A DNA stretch of 7,939 nt from Candidatus Uhrbacteria bacterium (GTDB lineage Bacteria; Patescibacteriota; Patescibacteriia; JACQRZ01): assembly GCA_016206235.1 (NCBI GenBank), contig JACQRZ010000046.1, forward strand, positions 1-7,939. Reading direction: 5' to 3'. The translations under genes and the position numbers were made by a program. Of the stretch, positions 1-6,036 are shown in pieces. Numbering within the stretch: position 1 is the stretch's first letter; the number at the start of each line of letters is the position of its first letter. Under the pieces are notes generated by a model. That model made no database searches. It had not been told where the DNA came from and worked only from the letters and a program-made list of their open reading frames with translations.

Positions 1-20
1 GGAAATTGGTTATTGGAAAT
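1..20. repeat. AT-rich iterated motif at the left edge
   Basis: The motif GGAAAT occurs at 1-6 and again at 15-20, separated by a TTGGTTATT stretch. The segment looks like the end of a low-complexity intergenic repeat of the attgg/aaattgg type. Only the edge is visible, so its extent and copy number are unknown. It lies just downstream of the YtxH-like gene, and no terminator hairpin is visible there. Confidence 0.3.
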
Positions 21-33
21 CAAGAATTTATGA

Positions 34-354
34 CTACTTCTTTTTTAGTTCTTTCTGTACTTCCTTCCAGTTGCCTTTCAAATTTTTTGATACATCATCA
101 ATAAAATCCTGCGCAATTTTTTTACCTTTTGTGTATTCCTTCATTGTTCGATTGACTAACTCTTCATACCGATCCCTTGACAGATCGCTCAATGAAGCAA
201 ACTCCTTGCTCATTTTTTTGGAAAGCGAATTCACCAACTTTTTAACGTCGGAACGTGTTTTCTTTCCTGCTTTTGGCGCCAAAAGCAATGTTGCAATGGA
301 TGCGAGTACGGCACCAATTGCAGCTCCTTTTACAAAGTGTTTATTCTCTGCCAT
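34..354 (-). CDS. YtxH-like small membrane-anchored protein
   Basis: This is a 106-residue protein of the YtxH/GvpP-like general-stress type. Residues 10-26 form one glycine/alanine-rich hydrophobic segment, followed directly by the family-typical APKAGKKTR stretch (about 26-34). The rest is a lysine-rich, amphipathic, helical tail likely to be coiled coil, ending in KKK. Members are usually single-pass inner-membrane proteins of about 100-140 residues with no known enzymatic activity, so the length fits. The ATG at 352-354 is used and the stop is TAG. No Shine-Dalgarno sequence is visible; the leader is an AT-rich repeat. The gene lies 61 bases downstream of the flavoprotein and has its own extended -10 promoter, so it may be made from its own transcript or by readthrough. 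The family call rests on the TM plus APKAGKKTR pattern; the molecular role is unknown. Confidence 0.8.
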   Translation of the reverse strand: MAENKHFVKGAAIGAVLASIATLLLAPKAGKKTRSDVKKLVNSLSKKMSKEFASLSDLSRDRYEELVNRTMKEYTKGKKIAQDFIDDVSKNLKGNWKEVQKELKKK

Positions 355-356
355 AT

Positions 357-391
357 AGTTCAGTTTATAGTTTATAATTGTCAGTTTATAG
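357..391. repeat. Iterated CAGTTTATAG motif in the YtxH leader
   Basis: CAGTTTATAG occurs at 361-370 and 382-391, with a further partial copy (AGTTTATAA) between them. On the minus strand this reads as repeated TATAAACT and fills the 5' leader of the YtxH-like gene, where a ribosome site would be expected. Related AAACTATAAG and CTATAAACT words flank the palindrome at 3743-3758, so the motif recurs between genes. Confidence 0.45.
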
Positions 392-403
392 TCACACAGC
401 TAT

Positions 404-412
404 AGTATACCA
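404..412 (-). promoter_or_regulatory. Extended -10 promoter of the YtxH-like gene
   Basis: The minus strand reads TGG-TATACT (-10 hexamer at 404-409, TG at 411-412). There is no good -35 at 16-18 bases, as expected for an extended -10 promoter. The expected start of transcription is near 397, giving a leader of roughly 43 bases. The region upstream of the -10 runs into the last codons of the flavoprotein gene. Confidence 0.5.
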
Positions 413-415
413 CAA

Positions 416-1363
416 TTACCCGACGAAGCCCCAATCAACTTTCAAGGCACGCAAGCCTTTCTTTTTCTGAACATACGTATAGGCACTGATCGCTGCTTTT
501 GCACCCTCTCCTGCAGAAATAACGATTTGTTGATATGGAACCGTTGTGGCATCACCTGCAGCAAAAATACCCTCACGACTCGTTTCACATACTGCGTTTA
601 TGTGAATACGTTTATCGATAGCAAGATCGACAAGCCCCTCAACAAGAGCTGTTTTGCTTTCAAGGCCTATATGTACAATGACCGCATCCACCGCCCATTC
701 TTTCGTTTCGGCCTTGTCAGAAATTTCAATGCGCACACCTTCAAGCTTGTCTGAACCATACAGCTCCGTTACGTGCGCATTGAGTATTTGTTCTATATGA
801 AAGATACTATCAAGTCGCGAGAGGAGCACCTTTTCTGCTCGAAACACATCTCGCCGATGCACTACATACATTTTTTTTGCAAACGTACTCAATCGCACGG
901 CGGTTTGTACCGCTGAGTTTCCTCCGCCAACAATGACTACGGTCTTATCGCGGAACTGCTCAGGATCATGTGCTGAATAGTACAAACCTTTGCCAAAAAA
1001 TACATCCTCATTGGACACTCCTAAACTTTTTGGTGTTTTCCCAAAGGCAAGAATGACTGAAAGACACTCGATCGTCCTGGCGGCAGTTGCGCATGCATAC
1101 ATACCATCTACTGCCTGTATACTCAGGGCCTCTTCATAGACTATTGCGCAGCCAAACGAGAGAGCATTATCCAAAAAGGTCTTCATTAAATCAAGGCCTT
1201 CAACCCGCCCAAACCCTGGATAATTTTCAATTTCTGCAGTCGAGGCTGTCTGTCCACCAAAATCTTTGGTAAGAATAATGGTTGTAAGCCCTCGACGCGC
1301 GGCAAAAATGCCAGCAGTTAATCCAGCCGCGCCCCCGCCAATAATACACACATCGTATGTCAT
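416..1363 (-). CDS. Thioredoxin reductase-like FAD/NADPH oxidoreductase lacking the redox CxxC
   Basis: A class II pyridine-nucleotide flavoprotein of 315 residues from the chosen ATG. The N-terminal FAD loop is CIIGGGAAGLTAG, followed by the thioredoxin-reductase signature GGQTASTAEIENYPGF. The central NADPH domain has VIVGGGNSA, then HRRDVFRA, whose arginines normally read the 2'-phosphate of NADPH. GIFAAGDAT and an alanine/glycine-rich helix close the FAD domain. Where thioredoxin reductase has YCATCDG, this protein has YYSAHDPEQF, with no cysteine, so it cannot reduce thioredoxin by the usual dithiol route. It could be a ferredoxin/flavodoxin-NADP reductase-like enzyme or act through another partner. 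The start was set at MTYDVCIIGG because the fold begins there; in-frame ATG (1387) and TTG (1411) starts would add 8 or 16 residues. The stop is TAA and no clear ribosome site is seen. Confidence 0.85.
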   Translation of the reverse strand: MTYDVCIIGGGAAGLTAGIFAARRGLTTIILTKDFGGQTASTAEIENYPGFGRVEGLDLMKTFLDNALSFGCAIVYEEALSIQAVDGMYACATAARTIECLSVILAFGKTPKSLGVSNEDVFFGKGLYYSAHDPEQFRDKTVVIVGGGNSAVQTAVRLSTFAKKMYVVHRRDVFRAEKVLLSRLDSIFHIEQILNAHVTELYGSDKLEGVRIEISDKAETKEWAVDAVIVHIGLESKTALVEGLVDLAIDKRIHINAVCETSREGIFAAGDATTVPYQQIVISAGEGAKAAISAYTYVQKKKGLRALKVDWGFVG

Positions 1364-1438
1364 ACCCAATATATCATCATCGACCATCCTTCGGATGATT
1401 GCGCTATTCAATAAAATTATTATTTAATGCCCTAACAC

Positions 1439-1466
1439 ATTGTATTTCCCATACCTCGTTTGGCAA
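1439..1466 (-). promoter_or_regulatory. Promoter of the flavoprotein gene
   Basis: On the minus strand there is a -35 TTGCCA (1461-1466), a 16-base spacer and a -10 TACAAT (1439-1444), each one base off consensus. Transcription would begin near 1432, leaving about 20 to 70 bases of leader depending on the start codon. The -35 lies inside the perfect palindrome at 1458-1474. Confidence 0.5.
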
Positions 1467-1474
1467 AGCCAAAC
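1458..1474. promoter_or_regulatory. Perfect inverted repeat over the flavoprotein -35 (operator candidate)
   Basis: GTTTGGC-AAA-GCCAAAC is a perfect 7-base inverted repeat with a 3-base centre. It covers the -35 hexamer of the flavoprotein promoter and is not followed by a T-run in the minus direction, so it is not a terminator. Position and symmetry suit a dimeric regulator. It could instead be a dispersed palindromic repeat. Confidence 0.4.
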
Positions 1475-1533
1475 AGTCGATGTTGTATTACTGGGCATAG
1501 TGGTAAGGAGTGTATCAGAACGCCGAAAAAAAG

Positions 1534-1563
1534 AAAAGATCCCGCGGCAAGTGGGATCTTTTT
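1534..1563 (-). terminator. Rho-independent terminator after the acidic zinc-ribbon gene
   Basis: Arms 1534-1543 (AAAAGATCCC) and 1553-1562 (GGGATCTTTT) pair perfectly around the loop GCGGCAAGT. On the minus strand the stem is followed by TTTTCTTTTTTT. It begins 14 bases past the TAG of the acidic zinc-ribbon gene. T5 on the plus side would also let it stop plus-strand transcription, but no plus-strand gene ends here. Confidence 0.85.
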
Positions 1564-1576
1564 ATACATAGGGGTG

Positions 1577-1873
1577 CTAGTACTCGTCTTCCTCTTCGTC
1601 CCCTCCAAAAGTTCCAAACGTTTCTTCATCGTCATCAAGTCCCAGATCTTCCTCCTCTTCTTCGTCTAATTCCTCTTCTTCGTCGTCCATACTATCTTCA
1701 ATATACTCTTCTTCTCCTTCACTATCTTCCTCTTCCTCGAGACCCTCTTCGTGGAATCCATACTCTTTCTGATCCTCTTCATCAGAAGGTACTAAGTCTA
1801 TTTGGCATACGTCGCAAAGACCAGGTGCGCTGTACTCTTCGCCGCATTGAGTACACACATACATTTGTGGCAT
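1577..1873 (-). CDS. Zinc-ribbon protein with a hyperacidic tail, function unknown
   Basis: The 98-residue product has two parts. Residues 7-23 form a CxxC-x9-CxxC zinc ribbon (CTQC and CDVC). Residues 31-98 are a low-complexity acidic tail in which 42 of 68 residues are Asp or Glu, with a few aromatics and glycines near the end. The ribbon resembles rubredoxin-like or RNA-polymerase-type zinc knuckles; the tail resembles a nucleic-acid mimic or a protein/cation-binding arm. ATG 1873 (MPQMYVCTQCG) is chosen because upstream codons look non-coding; ATG 1864 is equally possible. The gene has its own promoter beside the aminopeptidase stop and a strong terminator, so it is probably monocistronic. 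I recognise no named family, and a longer plus-strand frame over the same bases is an antisense artefact of the GAA/GAG-rich codons. Confidence 0.75.
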   Translation of the reverse strand: MPQMYVCTQCGEEYSAPGLCDVCQIDLVPSDEEDQKEYGFHEEGLEEEEDSEGEEEYIEDSMDDEEEELDEEEEEDLGLDDDEETFGTFGGDEEEDEY

Positions 1874-1887
1874 ACGTTCGTGAACGT
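1874..1887. promoter_or_regulatory. Inverted repeat directly before the zinc-ribbon start codon
   Basis: ACGTTC-GT-GAACGT is a perfect 6-base inverted repeat that ends one base before the ATG at 1871-1873. In RNA it would form only a tight, weak hairpin, so a DNA-binding site is the alternative. It occupies the place of a Shine-Dalgarno sequence, which is absent. The order GTTC..GAAC is not that of a Gram-positive LexA box. Confidence 0.35.
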
Positions 1888-1930
1888 TTAATAGTAAATA
1901 ATGATTCTCAAAACGAGTTGAATGATTGTA

Positions 1931-1958
1931 AGAATAAATCATCAGAAAAAAATGTCAA
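1931..1958 (-). promoter_or_regulatory. Promoter of the acidic zinc-ribbon gene
   Basis: The minus strand carries a consensus -35 TTGACA (1953-1958), a 16-base spacer and a -10 TATTCT (1931-1936). The -35 sits immediately after the TAA stop of the aminopeptidase. Predicted start is near 1924, giving a leader of about 50 bases. TGTCAA (1953-1958) and TTGACA (1967-1972) also form an inverted repeat around this -35. Confidence 0.5.
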
Positions 1959-3437
1959 TTATTTTTTTGACAAACAATGTGCAAGCTCCACGAGAAGTCG
2001 CACACCTGTGCCGCTTGCGCCCTTGGAAAGATGCTGATCGGAAGCCGTTGTCATCGTTGAAGCGATATCCAGGTGTGCCCAATGTTTAAAAGATTTTGCA
2101 AACTGATACAAAAACATGGCACCATTAATCGTACCGGCCTCCCTAGATTTACTGGCATTGAGCACATCACCAACCGTGCCCCGAATATCACTTTCATACT
2201 CGTTCCAGAGAGGCAATTGCCATGCATAATCACCACTTACCTCTCCAGTTTCACAGATCGTTTTGGCAAACAGATCGTTTGGTGAGAGGACAGCCAGCGC
2301 ATGATGCCCTAAGGCAATCACGCACGCGCCAGTGAGTGTTGCCACATCAATGATATGAGTTGGTTTATACTGCTCTGCATAGGTGAGTGCGTCGGCTAAA
2401 ATCACACGTCCTTCTGCGTCGGTATTTGCAATCTCAATCGTTTTTCCCGACATCGAAGTTAACACATCACCCGGACGATAGCTCTGACCTGAAGGCATAT
2501 TCTCAACTGCTGGAACAAGACCAATAACATGTGCCTTTAGTTTCAAGTCAGCAATGGCTGAAAGGGCTGAAATCACAGCGGCACCTCCGCTCATATCCAT
2601 ATGCATTTCATCCATGCTATTTGAAGGCTTGAGGTTGAGTCCTCCGCTATCAAACGTAATACCCTTACCTACAAAAACGATTGGCGCTCGTTTTGCTGAC
2701 GTACCCGTATATTCCATAATAATAAACGTTGCTTCCTCACTACTTCCCCGAGACACGCCGAGCACTCCTCCCATCCCAAGTTTTCTCATTTCCTTTTCAT
2801 CCAACACTTGCACGTCAAAGCCATACTTTTTTCCGCACTCTTTTGCTGATGCCGCGAGCTTGGACGGCGTCATATCACTGCCAGGAATATTACTCAGAGT
2901 GCGAGCATAGTTTACGTGGCGACCGATAGTTCCACCCATTCGTACCTGTTTTTCGCATTGTCGCGCACGAGTAGATGGTGCAACTGTATACACCATTGTC
3001 TCAATCGTTGGTGCTTCTTTTTCACTTTTTTGTTTGTACTCCTTAAACTCATAGGCAGCCATTTCAACATTCAGCGCAGCCTCTTTGGCAACTGTGGAAA
3101 TGTCGATATTTGGTCCCACAAAGTCACTGAGACACATACCAACGCTGCGTGCATTACACTCGCGGAGGCTGTTGAAACTTTTCCGAAACAGCAGGCGTGC
3201 TCGACGAAGCGTCCAATCTTCTTTTGGTCCCAAGCATATGAGTACGCACTTTTTTCTCGACTCGGGTAAAAGAATTTTTGCTGACTCGAGAAAATCTTCC
3301 TTCATCACAGATGCAGTCGCCTTCACATACTCTTGATCGAGTGGTGAAAAATGTTTGAAAAACTGCGAAGAAAGCTTCACGTTTTGGCTAAATGGAATGA
3401 GATAACTTTCAGCATCCAGTGATGCTTGCGTGTCCAT
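1959..3437 (-). CDS. pepA: Leucyl aminopeptidase, M17 family (PepA-type)
   Basis: A cytosolic two-metal exopeptidase releasing N-terminal amino acids from peptides, normally a hexamer. From the chosen start it has 492 residues, the usual family length. The N-terminal macro-like domain covers about residues 1-160 and the catalytic domain the rest. All metal and catalytic residues are kept: VGKGITFDSGG (Lys258, Asp263), GLNLKPS (Lys270), MHMDMSGG (Asp281) and NTDAEGRVILADAL (Asp340, Glu342, Arg344), equivalent to the E. coli PepA set. IDVATLTGACVIALG and the C-terminal GTINGAMFL are also typical. ATG 3437 (MDTQASLD) is preferred; ATG 3449 adds four residues, and anything further upstream overlaps the promoter. 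No ribosome site is visible. The gene has its own promoter and stands alone. E. coli PepA also binds DNA in Xer recombination; nothing here shows whether this one does. Confidence 0.93.
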   Translation of the reverse strand: MDTQASLDAESYLIPFSQNVKLSSQFFKHFSPLDQEYVKATASVMKEDFLESAKILLPESRKKCVLICLGPKEDWTLRRARLLFRKSFNSLRECNARSVGMCLSDFVGPNIDISTVAKEAALNVEMAAYEFKEYKQKSEKEAPTIETMVYTVAPSTRARQCEKQVRMGGTIGRHVNYARTLSNIPGSDMTPSKLAASAKECGKKYGFDVQVLDEKEMRKLGMGGVLGVSRGSSEEATFIIMEYTGTSAKRAPIVFVGKGITFDSGGLNLKPSNSMDEMHMDMSGGAAVISALSAIADLKLKAHVIGLVPAVENMPSGQSYRPGDVLTSMSGKTIEIANTDAEGRVILADALTYAEQYKPTHIIDVATLTGACVIALGHHALAVLSPNDLFAKTICETGEVSGDYAWQLPLWNEYESDIRGTVGDVLNASKSREAGTINGAMFLYQFAKSFKHWAHLDIASTMTTASDQHLSKGASGTGVRLLVELAHCLSKK

Positions 3438-3475
3438 TATATGACGCATACAAAAATAAAAAAGATAACGGTACA

Positions 3476-3503
3476 AGTATAACACAGAGAAAAATGCTTA
3501 CAA
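3476..3503 (-). promoter_or_regulatory. Promoter of the aminopeptidase gene
   Basis: The minus strand has an extended -10 TGT-TATACT (hexamer 3476-3481, TG at 3483-3484) and a -35-like TTGTAA (3498-3503) at a 16-base spacing. Predicted transcription start is near 3469, giving a T-rich leader of about 20-30 bases with no Shine-Dalgarno. Confidence 0.55.
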
Positions 3504-3535
3504 ACTCAGTATATCAACATAGGGAGAAACCCTGT

Positions 3536-3595
3536 ATGGAAAACAAAAAGGCAGCGACCCTCGAGCTGTCCATTTGCACTGGTACCAATTATTGA
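3536..3595 (+). CDS. Possible 19-codon mini-ORF with a Shine-Dalgarno (doubtful)
   Basis: ATG at 3536 opens a 19-residue frame (MENKKAATLELSICTGTNY) ending in TGA. An AGGGAG Shine-Dalgarno-like sequence lies nine bases upstream, the only good one in the window, and it sits partly in the AGGG/CCCT hairpin. Beyond the TGA the frame stays open to TAA at 3725-3727 with one further TGA at 3665. No promoter was found for it. It could be chance, a regulatory peptide, or the decayed start of a gene. Confidence 0.15.
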   Translation: MENKKAATLELSICTGTNY

Positions 3596-3742
3596 CCTAT
3601 TCAGCGTGTTCTCGCCAAAGATGTAACAGTAAACATAGTATGCTGTATACGACGAGATACCGGTTGAGAGCTTACGAGAGAATCAAAAAGCTATGCAAAT
3701 AAAAAAAACCGCTTCCAAGGCGACTAATGTCTATAAACTACA

Positions 3743-3758
3743 TCCGCCAGCTGGCGGA
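3743..3758. repeat. Perfect 16-base palindrome TCCGCCAGCTGGCGGA
   Basis: A self-complementary GC-rich 16-mer lies just downstream of the Nudix-like gene. It is flanked by CTATAAACT (3731-3739) and AAACTATAAG (3761-3770), AT-rich words like those in the YtxH leader. No T-run follows in either direction, so it is not an intrinsic terminator. It looks like a dispersed intergenic palindrome of a genome-wide family; only one copy is in the window. Confidence 0.6.
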
Positions 3759-3774
3759 ACAAACTATAAGCTAT

Positions 3775-4212
3775 CTACATCCGTTTAATTTGCTCAAGCC
3801 AACGCTCAACAATTTCGCGTGAATATTCCGAAAGATTATTTGGCAACGATGTTATGGGAAACCATCGAGCTTGACGAATACGACGATTGTTGAGTTGAAA
3901 ATCTTTCGATTTTGTCCAACCTACAAAACAATAGACGGTATCCCTTCGATGTCCGATTCGGCAAATATGATACCCAAGAAATGAAAGAAAAGATGGCAAA
4001 ATTCCAAACTCTGTTTTGAGTCCTTCTTGTACTGCTGTGGTTGGTGAATCGATCCGCAACTCGAAATGCCGAGTAGGAAAATTCCATCCACTTCCGTAAT
4101 CATAATCTACGAGCAGTGTTTCATTACCGCAGAGAACGATACACGAAACGCCAAGCGCGCTCGGGCGGAAGAAAAACCACAATAATTTTCGGATAGGCGT
4201 TGCCGACAGCAT
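3775..4212 (-). CDS. Nudix-fold protein with a degenerate Nudix box
   Basis: The 145-residue protein has the layout of small Nudix hydrolases. A first strand (GVSCIVLCGNETLLVDYDY, about 21-39) leads to GWNFP (42-46), the box region (47-71) and the downstream ARWFPITSLP (115-124), which matches the usual 'RWfpldeLP' element. The box itself is eroded. The GG(G) after FP is TRH (47-49), the REUxEE core reads QEGLKTEFG, and the magnesium-binding glutamates are not at their standard spacing. Known Nudix enzymes need those residues to cleave nucleoside diphosphate-X substrates, so this one is probably inactive or altered and may be a binding or regulatory protein. ATG 4212 gives a typical N-terminus; the stop is TAG. 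No ribosome site and no clear promoter were found. It is divergent from the antiporter. Confidence 0.7.
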   Translation of the reverse strand: MLSATPIRKLLWFFFRPSALGVSCIVLCGNETLLVDYDYGSGWNFPTRHFELRIDSPTTAVQEGLKTEFGILPSFLSFLGYHICRIGHRRDTVYCFVGWTKSKDFQLNNRRIRQARWFPITSLPNNLSEYSREIVERWLEQIKRM

Positions 4213-4312
4213 ATATGTCGATGGCGCTGTTCCGCGACCAATAAATTATTTGGTTAGTTGTTTACTGGCAGTCTACAATAGAATGATAAAAAAGGCAATA
4301 GTCACCTATCTG

Positions 4313-4321
4313 TGATATACT
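4313..4321 (+). promoter_or_regulatory. Extended -10 promoter of the antiporter gene
   Basis: TGA-TATACT (hexamer 4316-4321) lacks a convincing -35. Predicted transcription start is near 4328, only about eight bases before the ATG at 4336, so the mRNA would be almost leaderless. A weak GTGAG (4327-4331) precedes the ATG, four bases away, too close and partly outside the predicted transcript. Confidence 0.5.
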
Positions 4322-4335
4322 AAAAGTGAGACGTT

Positions 4336-6033
4336 ATGGATATTCCATCTGAAATCATCTCTCGTATCAGCATTCTTTTGGCACTGGCTGTTTGTTTTTG
4401 TATACTTGCTAAAAAAATACGCCAGCCGCTCATGATCGCCTATCTTTTCGCAGGACTTTTCGCAGGACCTCTCGCTCTCGGACTTTTTTCTGACCACAAA
4501 GATATTTTTGAAACATTCTCGCAGATCGGCATCGTTTTGCTTCTTTTTGTCATCGGCCTGAGCCTTAACGTTACCCACGTAAAAAAAATCGGCGCTGTTG
4601 CACTGGTATCAGGCGTTGGGCAATTTTTGTTTACCGCGGTCCTCGGAACGGGAATGTTGTATGTGATGGGCTTTCCTTTTTGGCATTCGTTTTATATTGC
4701 CGTTGCTATTACGTTTTCCAGCACCATCATTATCACGAAGCTGCTGAGCGAAAAAAAACATACGGATACGCTCTATGGGCGACACACCATCGGGCTGATG
4801 CTTGTGCAGGATATTATCGCTGTTGTTGTTTTGCTTTTTTTAGGCGCGAATCAAGGATCTGATTCGATCCTCTTTTCATCGCTGCATTTTATTCTTACAG
4901 GGCTCGCGCTTGTGTGCTTTGTGGCACTCGTCAGCCGCACTGTTCTTCCTGTTGTACTTGAGTACATTGCACAATCGCAGGAATTTCTTTTTGTTTTTTC
5001 GCTCTTCTGGTGCTTTAGTATTACGGTCATCGCTCAGATGATAGGTTTTTCTACGGAACTTGGCGCTCTTATCGCCGGCGTTTCGCTCTCGTCGTCGATC
5101 TTCCAGCCAGCCATAGCCGCGCGGGTCAAACCCTTGCGAGACTTTTTTCTCGTACTCTTTTTTGTCATTTTGGGGGCACACCTTACGCCCTCGAACCTTT
5201 CTGCAGTACTCCTGCCAGCAGCTATTATTTCTCTTTTCATCCTTATAGGCAACCCGTTCATTCTCTATCTCATTTTTAGGGCAATGAAATTTACGCGGCG
5301 CAACGCCTTTATGGCCGGGATCACCGCGGCGCAAGTGAGTGAATTTGGATTTATTGTTATGGCCCTTGGGCAAAAACAAGGTATTGTCGGCGACGTTGAA
5401 ATTGCACTTTTTACCCTTGTAGCTTTGTGCACTATTTTCTTTTCTTCATATCTCGTGATGCAGAGCGAATCGATCTATACATTTCTCGAGCCTTATCTCT
5501 CTCTCGGTAAAAAAGAACGGTTTGTCCAGAAAGAAGAAGGTAAGAAGCGATATGATGTCTGGGTAATTGGCTATCACAGAATAGGTTGGAAAATTTGCGC
5601 AATGCTTAAAAAAAAGAAGATCTCATTTGCGGTTATTGACTTTGATCCGTTGGTGATAGCCAAACTTCAGAACGAGCACGTCCATGCATTTTACGGTGAT
5701 GTGCATGACGTTGAATTTTTATCTCATGTTGGGATTCACCATGCAAAACTCGTTATTTCAACAATTCCAGACCCCGAGCATCAGATAACACTCCTCCACT
5801 ACATGAGAAGTCATACCAAACGCGCATTTGTTATTGCCAATGCGCCTGAAGCAAAATATATGAACATACTCTACAGCGCTGGCGCGAATTATGTGATGAC
5901 ACCGCATCTCTTGGGCGGAGGCTGGATAGCAAAATTAATCGAGCAAGGAAAAATGACCAAAAAAAATCTCGAACAACTCCGCAAAGAGCAGAGCCTTGAA
6001 ATATCTCTCGGTCTTCCAATTGAGTCTCTCTAA
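4336..6033 (+). CDS. Kef/CPA2-type monovalent cation:proton antiporter with TrkA-N domain
   Basis: A 565-residue inner-membrane transporter of the CPA2 (KefB/KefC, Na+/H+ exchanger) family. Residues 1-375 hold about 12-13 hydrophobic segments. They include the FSSTIIITKLLSEK element (127-140), the LMLVQDIIAV element with the conserved Gln-Asp (158-159), and SEFGFIVMALG (335-345). These match the ion-translocating core, which exchanges K+ or Na+ for H+. Residues 405-530 form a TrkA-N (RCK) domain with an acidic residue at Asp435 and YGDV at 453-456, typical of NAD(H) control. Its glycine loop reads GYHRIG where GxGxxG is usual, so nucleotide binding may be altered. A short charged helix ends the protein and no TrkA-C domain is visible. 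Start ATG 4336 fits the promoter; the stop is TAA. Ion specificity cannot be read from sequence. Confidence 0.9.
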   Translation: MDIPSEIISRISILLALAVCFCILAKKIRQPLMIAYLFAGLFAGPLALGLFSDHKDIFETFSQIGIVLLLFVIGLSLNVTHVKKIGAVALVSGVGQFLFTAVLGTGMLYVMGFPFWHSFYIAVAITFSSTIIITKLLSEKKHTDTLYGRHTIGLMLVQDIIAVVVLLFLGANQGSDSILFSSLHFILTGLALVCFVALVSRTVLPVVLEYIAQSQEFLFVFSLFWCFSITVIAQMIGFSTELGALIAGVSLSSSIFQPAIAARVKPLRDFFLVLFFVILGAHLTPSNLSAVLLPAAIISLFILIGNPFILYLIFRAMKFTRRNAFMAGITAAQVSEFGFIVMALGQKQGIVGDVEIALFTLVALCTIFFSSYLVMQSESIYTFLEPYLSLGKKERFVQKEEGKKRYDVWVIGYHRIGWKICAMLKKKKISFAVIDFDPLVIAKLQNEHVHAFYGDVHDVEFLSHVGIHHAKLVISTIPDPEHQITLLHYMRSHTKRAFVIANAPEAKYMNILYSAGANYVMTPHLLGGGWIAKLIEQGKMTKKNLEQLRKEQSLEISLGLPIESL

Positions 6034-6036
6034 AAC

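Larger units (their letters stand above)
3504..3774. other. Intergenic stretch between the aminopeptidase and Nudix-like genes
   Basis: There is no convincing gene here. On the plus strand AGGG-AGAAA-CCCT (3521-3533) can form a small hairpin. A run of eight A (3701-3708) would be a T-run for minus-strand transcripts leaving the Nudix-like gene, but the preceding stem is imperfect, so no terminator is called. The palindrome at 3743-3758 and the flanking AAACTATA words are the main structured element. Confidence 0.5.

Noticed and set aside
1874..1887. LexA/SOS box reading of the GTTC..GAAC repeat
   Set aside because: The half-sites are in the opposite order to GAAC-N4-GTTC and the spacing is two, so it was kept only as an unassigned inverted repeat.
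1510..2037. A 175-codon open frame on the plus strand
   Set aside because: It is antisense to the GAA/GAG/GAT-rich acidic tail, which removes stops on the other strand. The product is low-complexity Leu/Pro/Arg and it also crosses a terminator and a promoter.
3517..3537. AGGG-AGAAA-CCCT as an intrinsic terminator
   Set aside because: The stem has only four strong pairs and there is no T-run on either side.
3536..3727. Reassigned UGA (Gly or Trp code) for the whole genome
   Set aside because: None of the long genes contains an in-frame TGA, and the helicase ends sensibly at TGA, so recoding is not supported.
4876..5379. A 167-codon minus-strand frame inside the antiporter
   Set aside because: It lies wholly within a well-supported membrane-protein gene, and its composition is a Lys/Arg-rich complement of hydrophobic codons.
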